Shown here one piece after another: positions 26,539 through 35,250 of a stretch of DNA of 54,134 nt. Within the stretch, counting starts at the first letter, position 1, and the number at the start of each line of letters is the position of its first letter. Under the pieces are notes generated by a model that searched no databases, was not told the DNA's origin, and was given only the letters and a program-made list of their open reading frames with translations. Origin of the DNA: CAJXOW01 sp964421495 (lineage in GTDB: Bacteria; Bacteroidota; Rhodothermia; Balneolales; Balneolaceae); contig CAYQXO010000004.1 of NCBI GenBank assembly GCA_964421495.1, positions 1 to 54,134 of the forward strand. Reading direction: 5' to 3'. Both the position numbers and the translations under genes were made by a program.

Positions 26539-27729
26539 ATGAATAAACCTACGAACACAGATTATACATTTGAAGAATTGTTGGATTGGCTTCCGGAACT
26601 CGAATCCAGGATGGAGGAAATCGGAGAAATAATTATAGCCAATCTGATTATGCTGGGAGAAATTCCGGCACCCACTTTTAACGAACAACGCCGAATCAAT
26701 TTTCTTACAGACCGATTCAGTGAGATTGGATTACTGAATAGCTCATCGGACGAAGCAGGCAACGGAGTAGGCATTCTCGAGGGGGAGAAAGATGATCAGA
26801 ATATATTAATCGTGGCCCATGCCGACACGCCGTTTTCCGAAAATGTGGACCATACGCTTTCTGTCGAGCAAGAATACATCAGAGGTCCGGGAGTAGCCGA
26901 CAACAGCCTCGGGCTGGCGACGGTGGCCTCTCTTCCCAGTATTTTTGAACACCTGGATATCAAGCTGCGTAAAAATCTTATCCTTATGGGAGCCACCCGG
27001 AGCCTGGGCCGCGGCAATCTGGAGGGACTACGTTTTTTCCTGGATAACAATGATCTGCCCATAAACGCCGGAGTTTCGGTCGAGGGTGCTCAACTCGGTC
27101 GACTTAGTCACGTTTCAATCGGCATGCTGCGAGGCGAGATCACCTGCACGATACCCGAGGAATACGACTGGTCACGTTTTGGAGACGCCAGTGCGATACT
27201 GACCATTAACGAGGTTATCAACAAGATCAACGATATCCCGCTTCCCAAAAGACCGAGAACAAGCATCGTACTCGGGTCTATTGAAGGCGGTACCACCTAT
27301 AATACCATTGCCACCAATGCATCCCTGCGCTTTGAAATCCGATCGGAATCTTCCGATATGGTCGAGGAAATCGGGGAGCGGATGGAGGAATTCGTAGCTG
27401 AAGTCAGTTCAAAAACCGGGGATGAAATCAACCTGGACATCTTCGCCCGGCGGGAGCCCGGGGGCATCAAATTTTCACATCCGCTGGCTCGCACATCCCG
27501 ACTCATCCTGGAGGAGCTGGGAGTTCAACCCCGGCTTTCCCCCAGCACTTCCGAACTTGCTGCTTTTATAGACAAATATATACCTGCTGTAACGCTTGGT
27601 ATCACCCGCGGAGACAATATTCGGGAACTGGATGAAAATATTCTGATACCCCCCATTTATAAAGGATTGGCTCAGTTAATAGGAACCATTTTAGCTATCG
27701 ATGGAGGATACTGTGAGCAAGAAGATTGA
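26539..27729 (+). CDS. M20-family protein lacking key catalytic residues
   Basis: A 396-residue protein with PepT/M20-like architecture; ATG 26539 (MNKPTNTDYT) is preferred over an upstream in-frame TTG at 26497. It keeps the first ligands, AHADTPF and GPGVADNSLGLA, and the acidic residue in VEGAQLGRL. Where active enzymes have a Glu-Glu pair it reads GATRSLGRGNLEG, and where the last metal-binding His should be it reads ITRGDNIRELDEN. Three of the usual six key positions are thus lost, so it is predicted to be inactive as a peptidase. It overlaps the start of gpgS on the same strand, implying translational coupling and a role linked to the solute cluster, perhaps binding a glycoside or regulating an enzyme. 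Confidence 0.65.
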   Translation: MNKPTNTDYTFEELLDWLPELESRMEEIGEIIIANLIMLGEIPAPTFNEQRRINFLTDRFSEIGLLNSSSDEAGNGVGILEGEKDDQNILIVAHADTPFSENVDHTLSVEQEYIRGPGVADNSLGLATVASLPSIFEHLDIKLRKNLILMGATRSLGRGNLEGLRFFLDNNDLPINAGVSVEGAQLGRLSHVSIGMLRGEITCTIPEEYDWSRFGDASAILTINEVINKINDIPLPKRPRTSIVLGSIEGGTTYNTIATNASLRFEIRSESSDMVEEIGERMEEFVAEVSSKTGDEINLDIFARREPGGIKFSHPLARTSRLILEELGVQPRLSPSTSELAAFIDKYIPAVTLGITRGDNIRELDENILIPPIYKGLAQLIGTILAIDGGYCEQED

Positions 27730-28699
27730 AAAGTGGCTGACGGAAAATACCTATCACCATTCCGAGTTCTGGGACCTGAAAAAAATGGTGAAACGCAAGG
27801 AGGAACAGGATATAACGATCTCGCTGTGTCTTCCCACGCTCAACGAAGAAAATACCATCGGCAAAGAGGTGGTCCTGTTCAAGTCAGAATTAATGTCGCG
27901 CTATCCCCTGCTTGACGAAATCGCCGTGATCGACTCGGGGTCGGACGACAAAACCCGGGAGGTAGCTTCCAGTTTCGGGGCTGATGTTTACCTGGCTGAC
28001 GATATACTGCCCGATCTTGAGACCAAAAAGGGAAAGGGAGAAAATCTATGGAAAGCGATTTACCAGTTGGAGGGAGATATCATCGTCTATGTAGATGCCG
28101 ATATTAAAAATATTCATCCCCGGTTCGCCTACGGTCTGGTCGCTCCCCTGATATACCGGTCCGAAGTACAATATGTAAAAGCTTTTTACGACCGTCCCCT
28201 GGCCGTATCCAACGAAGTTCGTCCCTCGGGCGGCGGCCGGGTCACAGAAATTCTGATACGCCCTCTTTTTTCCTTATTCTTTCCGGAATTGACGGCTATC
28301 ATACAACCTCTGTCGGGGGAATACGCCGTCCGCCGCAATGTGCTTGAAAAAATTCCTTTTCCCATCGGATACGGGGTGGAAACGTCCCATCTGATAGACG
28401 TGTACTCCAAATACGGATTGGAGGCATTTGCCCAGACCGACCTGGATCAGCGAGTTCATCGAAATCAGACCACCCGGGCCCTTGGACGCATGTCGTTCGG
28501 CTTGCTGCAAACATTTATCAATCGTGCCAAGTCGCTCGGCATATTCAAGGAAATGACCGAATATGAAACTGTATTGAAGCAGTTTCAGGTTCAAAAAGAA
28601 GATCATAAACAAGTGGAATACGAAATAAAGGAGCAGGAAAGACCTCCGATGATCGAAATTGAACAATACCGCGAAAAGTTCAAGTCCAACCATGAGTAA
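27713..28699 (+). CDS. gpgS: glucosyl-3-phosphoglycerate synthase
   Basis: A GT81-type GT-A glycosyltransferase that joins NDP-glucose to 3-phosphoglycerate. Diagnostic stretches are SLCLPTLNEENTIGKEV, VIDSGSDDKTREVA, the metal-binding DIIVYVDADIKNIHPRF, PLSGEYAVRRNVLE and GYGVETSHLIDVY. The frame opens at ATG 27701, but GTG 27713 has an unusually good Shine-Dalgarno (GGAGG at 27704-27708, five bases upstream), so I place the start there; the protein is then 328 residues. It overlaps the M20-like gene by 17 bases and the next glycosyltransferase by 8, a tight operon. The product, after dephosphorylation, would be the osmolyte glucosylglycerate. Mannosyl-3-phosphoglycerate synthase activity is a less likely alternative. 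Confidence 0.82.
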   Translation: MSKKIEKWLTENTYHHSEFWDLKKMVKRKEEQDITISLCLPTLNEENTIGKEVVLFKSELMSRYPLLDEIAVIDSGSDDKTREVASSFGADVYLADDILPDLETKKGKGENLWKAIYQLEGDIIVYVDADIKNIHPRFAYGLVAPLIYRSEVQYVKAFYDRPLAVSNEVRPSGGGRVTEILIRPLFSLFFPELTAIIQPLSGEYAVRRNVLEKIPFPIGYGVETSHLIDVYSKYGLEAFAQTDLDQRVHRNQTTRALGRMSFGLLQTFINRAKSLGIFKEMTEYETVLKQFQVQKEDHKQVEYEIKEQERPPMIEIEQYREKFKSNHE

Positions 28700-30191
28700 T
28701 TCACTCAAAATAGCCATCATTCATTATCATCTTCGTGGCGGCGGCGTTACACGGGTGATAGAAAATACGGTGTCGGCCCTCAATCGTCGCGATGCGGATA
28801 CGGTCGTATTAATCGGAGAGGAGCCGCCCGCAGGCTGTCCCATCCAATCGTACTGCCGCATTATTGAGGGTATGAGTTACGGCTACAATGATGAAGCCCA
28901 AAGCGATGCAGAGACCATCGCCGCCGATCTGAAGGAACAGGCACAACAAGCGCTGGGATCTACTCCCGATGTCTGGCATATACACAATCATGCCCTGGGC
29001 AAAAATATAGAGTTAACCAGGGCAATATTAAAACTGGCGGAAGAGGGACATTCCGTTTTATTTCAGCTTCACGATTTCGCGGAAGATGGCCGTTCCAGCA
29101 ACTATAAGCGCTATCGTACGTATCCACTTGAAAATGACGGTGAAGATTTAACGCATTATCTATACCCGCAGGCAGATCATCTGCATTACGGAGTCTTGAA
29201 TGGAAGAGATTACCGTTTTCTTTCAGATGCCGGCGTTGAGCCATCCCATCTGCATTTGATACAGAATCCCGTGTATATTGAGGGGGACACGGCCGACTCA
29301 TCAAATCCTCCCCCGGATGATTCGCTGTTTGACCCCGACAAAAAGCTCTTTTTATATCCGACACGAGCCATTCGCCGGAAGAATGTCGGTGAGTTTGTCT
29401 TATGGGCTATCCTGAGCGAAGCCGATCAGGAATTCGCAGTTACGTTGTCCCCGAAAAATCCTGAACAGCGAAGCAACTATGTTAAATGGACCTCTCTCAG
29501 TAACAAATATCAACTTCCCCTGCATTTTGAAGTCGGGCGGCGATGGAGTGGGAATTTCCCCCAACTTATGCGTAGAGCCGACTATATTGTTACGACCAGC
29601 GTGGCCGAGGGGTTTGGATTTTGTTTCCTTGAACCCTGGCTTTTCGAACGTCCGCTCTTTGGCCGGGACTTGCCGTTGATAACAAACGACTTCCGTGAAA
29701 CCGATATTCAACTTCCCGGACTGTATCGATCACTTACCCTCCCCATAGAATGGTTTACCCGGGAACGACTTTTCAATACGCTGAGAAAGGGCCTGGAGCA
29801 AACGTACGCGGCTTATGGGAAAACCCTTCCCGACCAAGTGTTGAATGAAGCTCTTTCCCTGCTAACCAAAAACGACCGTATAGATTTCGGCGTACTGGAC
29901 GAGTCGGCCCAGGAACAAATACTCGAACTCCTTATACATCGTCCCGACCTTCACCGCCACCTTCAGCCCAGCGCCCTGATACCCGCCAACGACTCCCCCT
30001 CTACATCCCAAATCAAAGAAAACCGACAGCAGATAGCGTCTGAATTCAATCTGGAAAAATATACAGATCGCCTGCTTAACTTATACCGCAAAGTGGCAGC
30101 ATCTTCCACCACTTCCGTGGAATACGGTATCTCGGAACCCCTTCTCGACCGATTTCTCGACCCGGAAATGTTCACTTTGTTAAGAACTTAA
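28692..30191 (+). CDS. GT-B (GT4-like) glycosyltransferase
   Basis: A 499-residue glycosyltransferase. ATG 28692 lies inside the gpgS stop region (ATGAGTAA), so the two are translationally coupled; a TTG at 28659 is the alternative. The N-terminal domain has IAIIHYHLRGGGVTRVIENT. The C-terminal domain has LFLYPTRAIRRKNVGEFV and TSVAEGFGFCFLEPWLFE, the sugar-nucleotide-binding Glu region of GT4 enzymes. Position directly behind gpgS suggests it uses or makes a glucosylglycerate derivative, or an NDP-sugar-dependent solute such as mannosylglucosylglycerate. That substrate is inference. The last 130 residues are a helical extension not typical of GT4. Confidence 0.7.
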   Translation: MSNSLKIAIIHYHLRGGGVTRVIENTVSALNRRDADTVVLIGEEPPAGCPIQSYCRIIEGMSYGYNDEAQSDAETIAADLKEQAQQALGSTPDVWHIHNHALGKNIELTRAILKLAEEGHSVLFQLHDFAEDGRSSNYKRYRTYPLENDGEDLTHYLYPQADHLHYGVLNGRDYRFLSDAGVEPSHLHLIQNPVYIEGDTADSSNPPPDDSLFDPDKKLFLYPTRAIRRKNVGEFVLWAILSEADQEFAVTLSPKNPEQRSNYVKWTSLSNKYQLPLHFEVGRRWSGNFPQLMRRADYIVTTSVAEGFGFCFLEPWLFERPLFGRDLPLITNDFRETDIQLPGLYRSLTLPIEWFTRERLFNTLRKGLEQTYAAYGKTLPDQVLNEALSLLTKNDRIDFGVLDESAQEQILELLIHRPDLHRHLQPSALIPANDSPSTSQIKENRQQIASEFNLEKYTDRLLNLYRKVAASSTTSVEYGISEPLLDRFLDPEMFTLLRT

Positions 30192-30201
30192 TTTTTTATT
30201 T

Positions 30202-31119
30202 ATGGACTCTGAGTCTGCCTCGTTGAATCGGCACTTAAAAGCTCGTATCCAAAAGTTAGCGGAACCGCTGGAACCGATTCCCTCTCCACTGTCCCCACGT
30301 TTAAAAAGACTTTCCTCCATCAAGGCAGTGTTATTTGATGTTTATGGCACCCTTCTCATCTCCGGCGCAGGGGAGGTAAATACCGACAGTTCAACGAAAC
30401 ATGGCAACAAAGCATTTCAGGAAGCCTTAGAGGAATTTTCCATTCCCGTTGAACCCGGGGTTGCCTCATACAACGTCTCCACCCTGCTTTTTAACACGAT
30501 CTCCGCTATTCGCCAAAAAAAACGGGATCAAGGTATCGATTATCCGGAAATAAATATTCTCCACGTATGGAAATCGGTTTTTCGACAACTGGAAGCCGAC
30601 GAGATCATACGAGTCGGACACGCGAATGACGACAAGTTTCTCCGTAAATTCGGGGTGGAATTCGAGTTGCGATTTAATCCGTGCTGGACCATGCCAAATG
30701 CCAAAGAGCTGCTGTCAACACTCCGTTCAGATAAAATAATGGGCATCATCTCCAACTCTCAATTCTATACGCCCCTTACCCTCGAAGCCCTGACAGATAC
30801 GAACCTCGAAAAGCTCGGATTTGACCCAAGCCTTCTATATTGGTCCTACGAACAGGAAATCGCCAAGCCCGATATAAACTTTTTCAAACCGCCGGTTCGA
30901 CATTTGCGCAACACCCATGATATTCGTCCGGAAGAGATCCTTTATCTTGGAAATGACATGCTGAACGATATGTATCCGGCTGACGCGCTCGGTATGCAAA
31001 CCGCTCTTTTTGCCGGCGATCAACGTTCGTTACGACTTCGAGAAAACGACCAACGAACAAAAAACCTCGAACCCACCCTGCAAATTACTGACATGCTGCA
31101 ACTACAGGAGTGTGTCTGA
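30202..31119 (+). CDS. HAD-superfamily hydrolase (possible solute phosphatase)
   Basis: A 305-residue HAD protein. Motif I is LFDVYGTLL with nucleophile Asp46. The residue two positions later is Tyr48 where most phosphatases have the acid/base Asp, a pattern more typical of haloacid dehalogenase-like members. Motif II Ser lies in GIISNSQF, motif III Lys in EIAKPDINFF, and motif IV in YLGNDMLNDMYPAD. The cap region between residues 60 and 190 is helical (C1 type). It starts 10 bases after the glycosyltransferase, so it belongs to the cluster. By analogy with MpgP/GpgP/MggB it may dephosphorylate the GpgS product, but the missing Asp makes this uncertain. Confidence 0.7.
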   Translation: MDSESASLNRHLKARIQKLAEPLEPIPSPLSPRLKRLSSIKAVLFDVYGTLLISGAGEVNTDSSTKHGNKAFQEALEEFSIPVEPGVASYNVSTLLFNTISAIRQKKRDQGIDYPEINILHVWKSVFRQLEADEIIRVGHANDDKFLRKFGVEFELRFNPCWTMPNAKELLSTLRSDKIMGIISNSQFYTPLTLEALTDTNLEKLGFDPSLLYWSYEQEIAKPDINFFKPPVRHLRNTHDIRPEEILYLGNDMLNDMYPADALGMQTALFAGDQRSLRLRENDQRTKNLEPTLQITDMLQLQECV

Positions 31120-31162
31120 AAGGCGATATCCATCCTTACTCCCGTTTTTCAACAACTCTTCT

Positions 31163-31284
31163 TTTAGCCCGAATTTATTGGTGAGCTCAGAGCGAAGCGT
31201 CACCCACGAAGTGCACCGAGCGAAGCGATTCCCGCGTCAGCGCTCAGAGCGAAGCGTTACCCACGAAGTGAAATCCGGGCCAGA
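31163..31284. repeat. GAA mini-hairpin repeat, copy 2
   Basis: The same family as 9837-9929, with outer flanks TTTTAGCCCGAATTT and AAATCCGGGCCAGAA. It contains three copies of GCGAAGC and two of CACGAAGTG, because one module (about 40 bases around 31230-31265) is duplicated compared with copy 1. It lies between the convergent HAD gene and GH13 gene, where a structured element could block read-through. An open frame running through 31010-31564 is an artefact of this repeat and the antisense strand of the GH13 gene. Confidence 0.8.
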
Positions 31285-31357
31285 AGTCTGTCTGACTTTC
31301 GGCGAATCCACTTCAGTCCGGATCGTCAAGCAGACGCATAATCGAAACAAAATTGAG

Positions 31358-33178
31358 TCATCGTATCTGCAGCCAAACGGTTTCATGAGGATCCAAAATC
31401 AATTTACTGTCCTCTCCCCGTTTACTGCCTTCTTCCAGCAGATTGGGATAGGAAGCTGTATTATTCATCGGGGTGTTGTATTGATCCCATGCCACTTGCT
31501 GCTGATCGGAGGTCAAATTACTGACCGACAAAATTGCCTCATCCTCATTCCGGTTCTCGCGTAGTACGACAAAAAACCGCTCGTCCCAGTTATAAATTTC
31601 CTGTTTCGCATAGGGATTAAAAGCCGGGTGTTGGCGACGAATATTGAGAATACGACGATATTCACGGAAAACAACAGATGTGGAGTTGTCAGAATTCTCC
31701 AGTTCATTTTTCAGTTCCTCAAGACTCCAGCGTTTACGATTAATCGCCCTTTTTTCATCCCGTTTTTCTACGCCTTCCTGATCGTTTGGAGTGGCGGTAA
31801 GGCTATGAAAATAGATCCCCGGCAGCCCCTGCAGCGTCAACATAATGATTTGAGAACACAGGAACCGTCGAATCTGCAGTTGGGTATTCTGCCGGTCTAT
31901 ATCCTTGAATGCATCAAAATAGGTTATATTCAATTCATAGGGACTTTCATGGCCGTCTGTATCCGTTTTATAGGATACGTATCCTCCCCTTTTTTTCGTG
32001 CTCTGAACCAGTTGTTCGAACTCGCGGTCCGGAACCAATCCCTCGAGCGGACGGACCCCGATGCCATCGTGAGAGGCCGTAAAGTTAAAATAGAGGCATC
32101 CTTCCGGGGGATCTTCCAGGTCTTGTGCCCACTCGGTTAAATAGGTACCATTTTCATTCAGAATTGCGTGCAACAACAATGGCGGCAGGCTGAACTGGTA
32201 CACCATATGAGCCTCGTCCCCGTCCCCGAAATAGCTGATATTTTCCTCATGGGGAACATTGGTTTCTGTAATAATAGTAACATGGGGCGCAACCAGTTCC
32301 ATAAACTCCCGTATCAGGCGAACCACCTCATGCGTTTCGGGCAGATGGATACAGGAGGAACCGATTTTCTTCCACAGGTAGGCGATAGCATCCAGTCGAA
32401 TAACGCTTATGCCCTTTGAAATATAGAAAAGCAGAATATCCAAAAATTCAAACAGGACATCCGGATTGGAAAAATCAAGATCAACCTGGTCGTTTCCGAA
32501 GGTAGACCATACATGGGCTTCCCCTTTCCGCGTCCGCACGGGAGTGAGAAGCGGCGTACTTCGCGGACGGGTAACACGGGACAAATCAGTTTCCGGATCC
32601 ACTGCGATAAAATAATTTTTTGCCGGCTGTATACCGTTGACAAAATCCTTAAACCACTCACTCTTCATGGAAACATGATTAATAACCAGATCCGCCATGA
32701 CATCATAATTCGCTTGCATGGCCTGGTTCGTCTCATAGTCACCGGTATGGGCGGTATAATTTTGTATTTGCCGGCTGAAGTTGGTGGTTATGGCCTCCAC
32801 GATTGACCAATCCCCTAAATCCCGTCGAACCTGACGGTAATCGGTAACCGAAAATCCCTCATCCGAAGAGTACGGGAAAAAAGGCAACAGGTGAAGTGTG
32901 CTGACCGCCTCACCGACATATTCATTCAAGAAATCGCACAAATCCGCCATCTTGTATTCTTCCCTGCGATAGACCATATCCGCATAGGTAATCAATACGG
33001 CATCTTCTTCACTCCACCGCTTGAATTGCGCCTGATGCAGGTCTTCTCTCAAACCCACACCATATCTGCCGATCATGCAAATCAGGCGTCGAAGGCAGTA
33101 TTCCGCCTGATTCCCGAAAAGACGGCGCAACCGATTATGGAAGCTGTTTTTTATATCGCCATATATTTGCGTATGCAT
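31358..33178 (-). CDS. GH13_18 phosphorylase, probably glucosylglycerate phosphorylase
   Basis: A 606-residue sucrose-phosphorylase-type GH13_18 enzyme. Landmarks are HLLPFFPYSSDEGFSVTDY, MADLVINHVS, the nucleophile Asp263 in IRLDAIAYLWKK, acid/base Glu305 in ITETNVPHEE, and the transition-state Asp in NFTASHDGIGVRPLEG. It lacks a signal peptide, so it acts in the cytosol. Members cleave glucosides with phosphate to give glucose-1-phosphate; known specificities are sucrose, sucrose-6-phosphate, glucosylglycerol and glucosylglycerate. Lying convergent to gpgS, glucosylglycerate is the best guess and would allow recovery of the solute when salinity falls. Specificity cannot be read from the sequence with certainty. 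Confidence 0.8.
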   Translation of the reverse strand: MHTQIYGDIKNSFHNRLRRLFGNQAEYCLRRLICMIGRYGVGLREDLHQAQFKRWSEEDAVLITYADMVYRREEYKMADLCDFLNEYVGEAVSTLHLLPFFPYSSDEGFSVTDYRQVRRDLGDWSIVEAITTNFSRQIQNYTAHTGDYETNQAMQANYDVMADLVINHVSMKSEWFKDFVNGIQPAKNYFIAVDPETDLSRVTRPRSTPLLTPVRTRKGEAHVWSTFGNDQVDLDFSNPDVLFEFLDILLFYISKGISVIRLDAIAYLWKKIGSSCIHLPETHEVVRLIREFMELVAPHVTIITETNVPHEENISYFGDGDEAHMVYQFSLPPLLLHAILNENGTYLTEWAQDLEDPPEGCLYFNFTASHDGIGVRPLEGLVPDREFEQLVQSTKKRGGYVSYKTDTDGHESPYELNITYFDAFKDIDRQNTQLQIRRFLCSQIIMLTLQGLPGIYFHSLTATPNDQEGVEKRDEKRAINRKRWSLEELKNELENSDNSTSVVFREYRRILNIRRQHPAFNPYAKQEIYNWDERFFVVLRENRNEDEAILSVSNLTSDQQQVAWDQYNTPMNNTASYPNLLEEGSKRGEDSKLILDPHETVWLQIR

Positions 33179-33198
33179 AAAACCGGGGCGTTTCTTGT

Positions 33199-34446
33199 TT
33201 ATTTGGTATGGATCAGGAAGTCCAGTTTATCCTGCAACACTTTGTAGCTGTAATAGCGGCGTGCAATCTGGTAATTTCGTTCGACTACCTCCTTTCTCGC
33301 CTCCTCGTCTTCAATCAAACGATTAACGCGTTCCGCCACTTCGGGGGTTACGAATCCGTCCATCGTCACCACTTTAAATCCTTTAGGTTCTATATCCCTC
33401 ATGAAAATATCGTATCGATTCACCAACATCGGTATTTTAAAATAGACCGCCTCTAAAAAGGCGTTGCCGAATCCCTCGTACAGGCTCGGATAGGTCACAA
33501 AATCAGCCAGCGGATACAAATCCCATAAGTTGTATATCTTTTCTCCTTCATCGACCTCTCCTCCACTGCCAACTTTTGAAGAAACAAACCGCACATCCAC
33601 GCCCGATCGGTCAGCCAGTCCCCGGAGCATATACTCATATTCAAATCCTTCATCACCCGATTCATGAGAGATAACAAGCTTACACTTCGGGTTGTCCATC
33701 AGCGACAGCAACTGAATGGAGTGTTCGATACCCTTTCGGGGCACCACTCGAGTGGGTTGCAAGAAGATCACATCATCCGGTTCCAATCCCAGCTCTTTTC
33801 GAAGTTCCCGGGCATACGGGTCAGAATCGGGCGGAGGCTTTTCAAAATCGAGAACGTTGGGAATCAGATGGGAAGAAACTCCCTTGCGCCAGGCGAGATT
33901 ATCTTTGGCATTCTGATTGATTACCACGTGATTAAGCTCCTGGTCGCGCGGCGGAAATGCCATTTCCAGGTAGTCATTCACCGCATTGACTAAAAAACGG
34001 GAGCGTTCCCAGTAAAAATCGTGATGGTGAGCTATCGCCGACACCTCCGACTCCAGCATAAATTCAGCTAACGCCACGCCCAGTGGAAGATTCATCGGTA
34101 TCGTCAGTGCATTCTCGACGATTAACAAACTGATATCAAATTGGCGGACAAAATCCCATATCGACTCTTTCAGATATTGAGACAAATCCCGGATCCGCCG
34201 GGTAACAATGGGAGCTCGTTTGGTTCTTCCCCAGATTCGCTCATTAATCCATTGGACTTCCGGATGCTGAAAATGCGCCTCCGTCACGCATACGGATCTG
34301 TCTTCAGGCTTATCCAGGCGTCCCCCGTACCAGAATACCTCGTGACTCCGCCGTTTCAAAACCTCGGCCCATTTTATGGCTTCCAGGGATACGCCGTCTG
34401 TTCCGGCAAATCTAGTACCTACAAAACCGATACGTTCGGTTTCCAT
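33199..34446 (-). CDS. GT4-family glycosyltransferase
   Basis: A 415-residue retaining glycosyltransferase with GT-B fold. The N-terminal domain opens ERIGFVGTRFAGTDGVSLEA, and the C-terminal domain has IFLQPTRVVPRKGIEHSIQL and FVTYPSLYEGFGNAFLEAVY with the EX7E glutamates. It starts upstream of and 20 bases from the GH13_18 gene, on the same strand, so the two are likely co-transcribed. Several GT4 enzymes next to gpgS-type genes make mannosylglucosylglycerate; that role is plausible here but not proven. A glucosylglycerate synthase working directly from glycerate is another option. Confidence 0.78.
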   Translation of the reverse strand: METERIGFVGTRFAGTDGVSLEAIKWAEVLKRRSHEVFWYGGRLDKPEDRSVCVTEAHFQHPEVQWINERIWGRTKRAPIVTRRIRDLSQYLKESIWDFVRQFDISLLIVENALTIPMNLPLGVALAEFMLESEVSAIAHHHDFYWERSRFLVNAVNDYLEMAFPPRDQELNHVVINQNAKDNLAWRKGVSSHLIPNVLDFEKPPPDSDPYARELRKELGLEPDDVIFLQPTRVVPRKGIEHSIQLLSLMDNPKCKLVISHESGDEGFEYEYMLRGLADRSGVDVRFVSSKVGSGGEVDEGEKIYNLWDLYPLADFVTYPSLYEGFGNAFLEAVYFKIPMLVNRYDIFMRDIEPKGFKVVTMDGFVTPEVAERVNRLIEDEEARKEVVERNYQIARRYYSYKVLQDKLDFLIHTK

Positions 34447-34715
34447 TACTACTGATTGGTTACCATTTAAATGTATTTGTCATTGTCTGCTAAACATATC
34501 AATGAGCAAACAAAAAGTCGAAATCAAAAACAGTTATTTTCCCATCGGCCGAAAAATAAGATGTTGTCCCTGCTTCCGATCAATGCAACAATAAAGATTC
34601 AACCGCCATATGTTGGCTCTTTTTTTTATTTTTTTAATGGAATGTAATTAACCCGCTTATTGTATATGTAATGTAGTTGAATGAATACGATTTTCAACCT
34701 AAACATGATTCGATT

Positions 34716-35150
34716 ATGACACCGACGTACCAATTATTTGTAAGTCATGGTTGGTCGTACGAAGACTCTTACTATCGAATTCTTGATTACCTTGATGTAA
34801 TCCGTAATAATTATGAGGATTTCGATTATTTAAACAGTGCCGAACCCGAACCGGATGTGCCCGATCTCAGTTATACCGAGGAATTAAAAGTGGAATACAC
34901 CGAGCAAGTCAGCAACGCAGATGCCGTAATCCTGCTGGCCGATTTATATCGATCTCCGGAATCCGGCGAGTCAAACTATATATTCTGGCTGGATTACGCA
35001 TTGGAGCAGGCCAGGGAACAAAACAAACCCGTCATCGGCGTCCGCCCGTGGAACCAGAAAAAAACTCCGCAAGAAATTCAGAATGCACCGGATAAATGGG
35101 TGGACTGGGATCCGGAAGTCCTGAAGAAGTCGATCGAAAACAGCCTCTAA
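34716..35150 (+). CDS. TIR-like (ThsB/MTH538-type) domain protein
   Basis: A 144-residue single-domain protein. ATG 34716 (MTPTYQLFVSHGWSY) places the first strand at the N-terminus as in relatives; TTG 34677 would add 13 residues. The FVSHGW opening, the SNADAVILLADLYRSPESGE block and the FWLDYALEQAREQNKPVIGV helix-strand pair match the TIR-like domain of the MTH538/ThsB group. ThsB of Thoeris defence is an NAD-processing effector, but other members of the fold have no known enzymatic role. No ThsA, SIR2 or other defence gene is adjacent. Function is open. Confidence 0.65.
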   Translation: MTPTYQLFVSHGWSYEDSYYRILDYLDVIRNNYEDFDYLNSAEPEPDVPDLSYTEELKVEYTEQVSNADAVILLADLYRSPESGESNYIFWLDYALEQAREQNKPVIGVRPWNQKKTPQEIQNAPDKWVDWDPEVLKKSIENSL

Positions 35151-35250
35151 TATTAGTGCGAGCTGCATTCCTGAATGCCGGATAATCTACCCGCTTTCTG
35201 CCGCACCATTATAAAAACTTTAGCCTAGCTAACCCTATTGTTTTCTGCAC

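Noticed and set aside
31010..31564. 184-codon open frame on the plus strand
   Set aside because: It overlaps the HAD gene end, the repeat at 31163-31284 and the antisense of the GH13 gene.
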